The position numbers and the translations under genes are program-made. A stretch of 58,007 nucleotides of DNA from a bacterium. GTDB taxonomy: Bacteria > 4484-113 > JAFGCY01. How positions within the stretch are numbered: position 1 is the stretch's first letter; each line of letters opens with the position of its first letter. This document shows, in pieces, positions 54,425 to 58,007 of this stretch. The stretch is from positions 1 through 58,007 of the forward strand of contig JADZFO010000020.1 in assembly GCA_020849855.1 (NCBI GenBank). The letters are read 5' to 3'. The notes under the pieces were generated by a model. It was not told the origin of the DNA, made no database searches, and was given only the letters and a program-made list of their open reading frames with translations.

Positions 54425-55436
54425 GCCCGGCGCAGCAGCGCCTCCAGGCGCCCAGGGCACTGCGGCCCCGGGACAGCGCCCGGCCATCGTGGCCGATGGC
54501 CTGACCATGCGTTTTGGCGACTTCACTGCGGTCAGCGAGGTCAGCTTCCAGGTCCGCCCCGGCACCATCTATGGCTTTCTGGGCCCCAACGGCTCAGGTA
54601 AGAGCACTGTGATCCGCATGCTCTGCGGCCTGTTGACGCCCAGCGCCGGCCGCGGCGAGATCCTGGGTCTCGACAGCGTCAGGCAGAGTGAAGAAGTCAA
54701 ACGCCGCATTGGCTACATGAGCCAGAAGTTCAGCCTTTACCCGGATCTGACTGTCTTTGAGAACCTCAGCTTCTACGGCAAGGTTTACGAGGTTGGCAAG
54801 GCCATCCCGCGCCGCCGGGACGAGATCATCGAGCTGCTGGGCCTGCAGCCCTATGTGCACCGCCGCGCCGGCCAGCTTTCGGGCGGCTGGAAACAGCGCC
54901 TGGCCCTGGGCTGCGCGCTGCTGCATGAGCCGCAGGTGGTGTTCCTCGACGAGCCGACCGCCGGCATCGACCCTGTCGCCCGCCGCGACCTGTGGGACTT
55001 TCTGTTCATCCTTGCCGGCCGGGGCGTTACGCTCTTCGTCACCACGCACTACATGGACGAGGCCGAGCGCTGCGGCGAGCTGGCTTATATCTACCTCAGC
55101 AAGCTGCTGGTCCGCGGCCGTCCTGACGAGCTGCGCGAGCACAGCATCGTTACGCCGCCGGGATACCGCTGGCTGGAGGCCACAGTGGAGCGGCCGGCCG
55201 AGCTGCTGCCGCAGCTGCGCCAGCTGCCCGGCGTGGACAGCCTGACGATCTTTGGCAACACCGTGCACTTCAGGGCCGACGAGAGGGTCAGCGACGCCGA
55301 GATCCGCCGCGCCACCGGCCACGACGAGTTCCAGCACGGCGCGCCTACGCTTGAAGATGTTTTCGTCATGCTCACGCTGAACGCTGAGCGCGAGCGCGCG
55401 GCCCGTGGTCACGGCGACCACGGTTGGAGGTCCTGA
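54417..55436 (+). CDS. ABC transporter ATP-binding protein (ABC-2 type exporter)
   Basis: A 339-residue single-domain ATPase. Walker A is GPNGSGKST, the signature is LSGGWKQRLALG, Walker B is VVFLDEPTAG and the H-loop is VTTHYMDEA. The C-terminal 90 residues resemble the regulatory tail of drug/daunorubicin-type exporters (RPDELREHSI). It overlaps the adaptor gene before it and the permease gene after it (TGATG), so the three form one operon. The substrate is unknown. Confidence 0.97.
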   Translation: MPKPGAAAPPGAQGTAAPGQRPAIVADGLTMRFGDFTAVSEVSFQVRPGTIYGFLGPNGSGKSTVIRMLCGLLTPSAGRGEILGLDSVRQSEEVKRRIGYMSQKFSLYPDLTVFENLSFYGKVYEVGKAIPRRRDEIIELLGLQPYVHRRAGQLSGGWKQRLALGCALLHEPQVVFLDEPTAGIDPVARRDLWDFLFILAGRGVTLFVTTHYMDEAERCGELAYIYLSKLLVRGRPDELREHSIVTPPGYRWLEATVERPAELLPQLRQLPGVDSLTIFGNTVHFRADERVSDAEIRRATGHDEFQHGAPTLEDVFVMLTLNAERERAARGHGDHGWRS

Positions 55437-56551
55437 TGCTGCGCGGGCTGGGCGGGATTGTCTACAAGGAGCTGATCCAGGTCCTGCGCGACCCGGCGAC
55501 GATCGTCATCACCATCCTGCTGCCACTGGTGCAGTTGACGCTGTATGGCTATGCCATCGACACCGAGGTCAAGCACGTCAGCACAGTGGTCTTTGACTCC
55601 GACAAGTCCGCGTCCAGCCGCGACTTTGTTGAGCGCCTCGTCGCCACCGGCCTGTATGACGTGGTCGACTACACCCGCAGTGTCGATGAGATGTACGCTG
55701 AGATCGTCGCCAACCGCGCCAAGGTCGGCGTCAACATACCGGCGGGATATGAGCGCGACCTCAAGAGCGGCCGCCAGGCCAGCATCCAGGTGCTGATAGA
55801 CGGCTCCAACAACACCGTCGCCGGGCAGACACTGTCCGCGGTGCAGAACCTGGGTCTGACCATCAGCGCCGAGATGCTGGGGGTTAACGGCCAGGGCCGG
55901 CCCATCCCACTGGAGGTGCGCCCGCGCCTGCTCTTCAACCCCAGCCTGCGCTCGGCCAACTTCTTTGTCCCGGCCCTGGTGGGCATCCTGCTCTTCATCG
56001 TCACCATGCAGCTCACGGCGCTGGGCATCGTCCGCGAGAAGGAGATCGGCACCCTGGAGCAGCTGATGGTCACGCCGGTCAGCCGTACTGCCCTGATGCT
56101 GGGCAAGGTGCTGCCCAACATGGGCCTTGGCATGCTGCAGATGCTGACCGTACTCTTCTTTGCCCAGGTGATCTTTGACGTCCACATCGCCGGCAACTAT
56201 TTCCTGCTCATCGCCCTGGCCTTTGTCTTTGTTTTTTCCAGCCTCAGCCTGGGCCTGATCATCTCCACCATCGCCCGCACCCAGCAGCAGGCAATGATGA
56301 TGAGCTTCATGGCCATGCTGCCGACCATCATCCTCAGCGGCTTCATCTTCCCCCGCGAAGGAATGCCGCCGGTGATCTATGCGGTGTCCTGCATCCTGCC
56401 GGCGACCTACTTCATCGAGATGCTGCGCGGCATCGTGCTGCGCGGCGCGGGTATGGAGGCGCTGTGGGACGAGACACTGATCCTGGCCTTCATCGGCGTC
56501 TGTCTGGTGAGCATCGCCACCCTGCGTTTCAGGAAGACCGTCTCAGCCTAG
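55436..56551 (+). CDS. ABC-2 type permease
   Basis: A 371-residue membrane protein of the ABC2_membrane_3 type: one helix near the N-terminus (TIVITILLPLVQLTLYGYAI), a large outer domain (about residues 45-165) and five helices at the C-terminus, with the usual IVREKEIGTLEQLMVTPV between the first two. The ATG at 55436 is chosen over an upstream TTG because GGAGG precedes it and it overlaps the ATPase stop. Only one permease is present, so it probably works as a homodimer. Confidence 0.95.
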   Translation: MLRGLGGIVYKELIQVLRDPATIVITILLPLVQLTLYGYAIDTEVKHVSTVVFDSDKSASSRDFVERLVATGLYDVVDYTRSVDEMYAEIVANRAKVGVNIPAGYERDLKSGRQASIQVLIDGSNNTVAGQTLSAVQNLGLTISAEMLGVNGQGRPIPLEVRPRLLFNPSLRSANFFVPALVGILLFIVTMQLTALGIVREKEIGTLEQLMVTPVSRTALMLGKVLPNMGLGMLQMLTVLFFAQVIFDVHIAGNYFLLIALAFVFVFSSLSLGLIISTIARTQQQAMMMSFMAMLPTIILSGFIFPREGMPPVIYAVSCILPATYFIEMLRGIVLRGAGMEALWDETLILAFIGVCLVSIATLRFRKTVSA

Positions 56552-57046
56552 AAGCCGTCAGTTGCAATAAGTTGCATCTGTAGCTGATCCTGGAACCAGG
56601 GGCTTTAACTTTGAAGCTCCAAACTGAACGTAGAACATGCACTGCACCGAATGCTGGATTTAACCTTGCCGACCTGAAATTGACCGGAAACTGCGAATTG
56701 GATGTCTGCCGAGCCGAGGCATTTAACCTGAAAAACTGTAAACGCACCGGGAATGGCCAGTTTGCAAAGTGAAACTCTGTGTTTGCTGATGGGTGCATCA
56801 GAATTGTCAGCGATGATGTAGGAAAGCGGAACATGTGCATGTGTATCAAACTGAGCCTTCAAGAATGCGCAGGTGGCCGAGCGCGGCATTGGCATTTGTT
56901 ACCCTGCAACAAGGCTGATTATTGTGGGCTGGGGCTGGCATTATCAAAAGTGAGCCAGTTAGCTGAGTCCGGGAAGATGCAGGCTGACACCTTCGCAGAA
57001 GGCCGCGCATCCATGCGGCCCTGCTCATACACACATCAGTGCGCCA
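56552..57046. other. Intergenic region without a gene
   Basis: About 495 bases of AT-richer sequence with no supported frame. The left half holds the second locus of the AGGTTAAATC repeat. Near 57001 there is a small REP-like hairpin (GGCCGC-GCATCCAT-GCGGCC). Confidence 0.6.
56603..56790 (-). repeat. Degenerate tandem repeat around AGGTTAAATC (locus 2, reverse orientation)
   Basis: On the minus strand AGGTTAAATG (56729), AGGTTAAATC (56666) and AAGTTAAAGC (56611) are spaced 63 and 55 bases. Blocks such as CCCGGTGCGTTTACAG, TTTCCGGTCAATTTCAGG and CATTCGGTGCAGTG occupy the same relative place as TTCGGTG blocks at 49.6-49.8 kb. The orientation is opposite to locus 1. Confidence 0.55.
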
Positions 57047-57871
57047 CTACAAATAGCTCAGCTTCTTGATCTCGTTCAGCCCGATATCCCACACCGCCGC
57101 CAATGCCTTTGCGGCATCTTTGCGTGAGAAGCCGCTGGCCTCCAGACGCACCAGGGCCGCGCTGGCCGCTTCGGCCTCTGCCGAGCGCTCAGTTTGCGGG
57201 CGCGCCGCGACGGCCAGGCTGTACTCGCCGCGCTCGGGGATGCGCCCGCGCTCCTCGGCCCACTGCTCGGCCATGAACAGCGCGTACTGCTCATGCAGCT
57301 TGGTCATCTCGCGGCCGACGAGGATCAGGCGTTCTGGCTCAACAGCCGCACACAGCTCCTCCAGCAGGGCATGCGCGCGCAGCGGTGATTCGAAGAAGAA
57401 GCAGGGCAGGGGGCTGTCGCGCAGCTCGGCCACAAAGCGCGAACGCTCGCCGGGCTTGCGCGGGGCGAAGCCCTTGAAGACAAAGCTGTTGTCTACGAAT
57501 GGACAGGCGGACAGCAGGGTGCTCAGCGCGCTGGGCCCGGGGATCACCTGCGGCGCCATGCCGGCCTGCCAGGCGCTGCGGGTCAGGCGCCGCGCGGGGT
57601 CGGACACGCCGGGCATGCCGGCGTCCGAGACGAAGCCGATGCGCTGGCCGTCCAGCGCCGCCTGCACCGCGCTGTCCCAGTGCTCCTGGCCGTGGTCGTC
57701 TGACAGAGCGCGCAGCGGCAGCTTGACCCCGATAAGCTGCAGCAGCTTGGCGGTCATGCGCGTGTCCTCGCAGTACAAAAGGTCAAGACTGCGCAGGGTT
57801 TCGGTCACACGCGGGCTGACATCGCCAAGGTTGCCGATGGGGGTGCCGATGAGGTAGAGCGCGCCGGACAT
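57047..57871 (-). CDS. rsmI: 16S rRNA (cytidine-1402-2'-O)-methyltransferase
   Basis: A 274-residue SAM-dependent enzyme of the tetrapyrrole-methylase fold that modifies C1402 in the decoding centre. Landmarks are LYLIGTPIGNLGDVSPRVTE at the start, LLYCEDTRMTAKLL, GQRIGFVSDAGMPGVSDPA and VIPGPSALSTLLSACPF. The C-terminal KDAAKALA domain is present. TACAAT (57884-57879, minus strand) ends seven bases before the ATG, so it is probably leaderless. The length is normal. Confidence 0.97.
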   Translation of the reverse strand: MSGALYLIGTPIGNLGDVSPRVTETLRSLDLLYCEDTRMTAKLLQLIGVKLPLRALSDDHGQEHWDSAVQAALDGQRIGFVSDAGMPGVSDPARRLTRSAWQAGMAPQVIPGPSALSTLLSACPFVDNSFVFKGFAPRKPGERSRFVAELRDSPLPCFFFESPLRAHALLEELCAAVEPERLILVGREMTKLHEQYALFMAEQWAEERGRIPERGEYSLAVAARPQTERSAEAEAASAALVRLEASGFSRKDAAKALAAVWDIGLNEIKKLSYL

Positions 57872-57969
57872 GGTCGTTATTGTAGGTGTTGAGTTTCGGG
57901 AGGTTGTTCACACAGAACTCTGTGAGATGCTGAAGGTTACGAGCACAACGGCATCCGGAGGAATCCTGC

Positions 57970-58007
57970 GTGAACAACCAATGCAAGCATAGCAAGTTCA
58001 GTGTGCG
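57970..58007 (+). CDS. Start of a further gene (cut by window edge)
   Basis: A GGAGGAA site (57956-57962) precedes a GTG by seven bases, and the frame VNNQCKHSKFSV stays open to the window end. Too little is visible to name a product. Confidence 0.3.
   Translation, partial: MNNQCKHSKFSV

Noticed and set aside
53144-54568. Upstream extension of the minus-strand lipoprotein frame to 690 residues
   Set aside because: The extension is antisense to the HlyD-family gene. A signal peptide with lipobox begins at about 53143, so the shorter gene was used.
56868-56960. tRNA-like start (GGTGGCCGAGCGCGGCA)
   Set aside because: No matching acceptor stem, anticodon arm or T-loop (GGTTCGAATC-type) could be found downstream.

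Overview
The window is a GC-rich bacterial chromosome segment with two AT-richer islands, about 39.1-41.7 kb and 45.2-48.7 kb. Many lipobox signal peptides, PKD and dockerin-like surface proteins, a serpin, a subtilase and a multiheme cytochrome suggest a diderm environmental bacterium. I cannot place the phylum from the sequence alone. A strong local habit is leaderless transcription: at least 16 genes have a -10 box (TATACT, TAAAAT, TAATAAT and similar) ending 6-8 bases before an ATG, GTG or TTG start.

Layout. 0-3.3 kb: the tail of an ISL3-type transposase, a family of 47-residue lipoproteins ending in HNEG..GD, a TfoX-like protein, a lipoprotein serpin and two Cys-rich exported proteins. 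3.3-10.6 kb: hutU, two tiny membrane proteins, a subtilisin-like lipoprotein, a beta-helix lipoprotein, ogt, a double CDGSH protein and a MarR regulator. 10.6-23.6 kb: a large PKD/dockerin-like lipoprotein, a DoxX-wrbA pair, katG with its Fur-family regulator and a perfect dyad operator, a dockerin-like exported protein, three related small membrane-anchored proteins, a phosphatase-cytochrome fusion and RidA.

23.6-37.8 kb: six tandem XRE-HTH regulators with long helical C-termini, five of them with their own leaderless promoter, followed by two big surface lipoproteins. 37.9-42.2 kb: an acyl-CoA dehydrogenase gene whose 3' half is repeated on the far side of a low-GC insert. The insert is a three-gene RiPP cassette: a Thr-rich precursor ending in Cys, an APH-type kinase and a HopA1-like lyase. 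This resembles class V lanthipeptide and thioamitide dehydration systems and is the main discovery candidate.

42.3-45.0 kb: REP-like hairpins, two paralogous unknown proteins and a phosphoesterase. 45.2-48.7 kb: degraded polymorphic-toxin tips, each followed by an overlapping candidate immunity gene. 50.0-52.5 kb: rplU, rpmA, an Obg-like protein whose GTPase motifs are missing, and nadD. 52.5-58 kb: a lipoprotein, a HlyD/ABC-2 export operon, rsmI and the start of another gene. A degenerate repeat built around CAGGTTAAATC, with a period near 55-66 bases, occurs in both long intergenic regions (49.6-49.8 and 56.6-56.8 kb).
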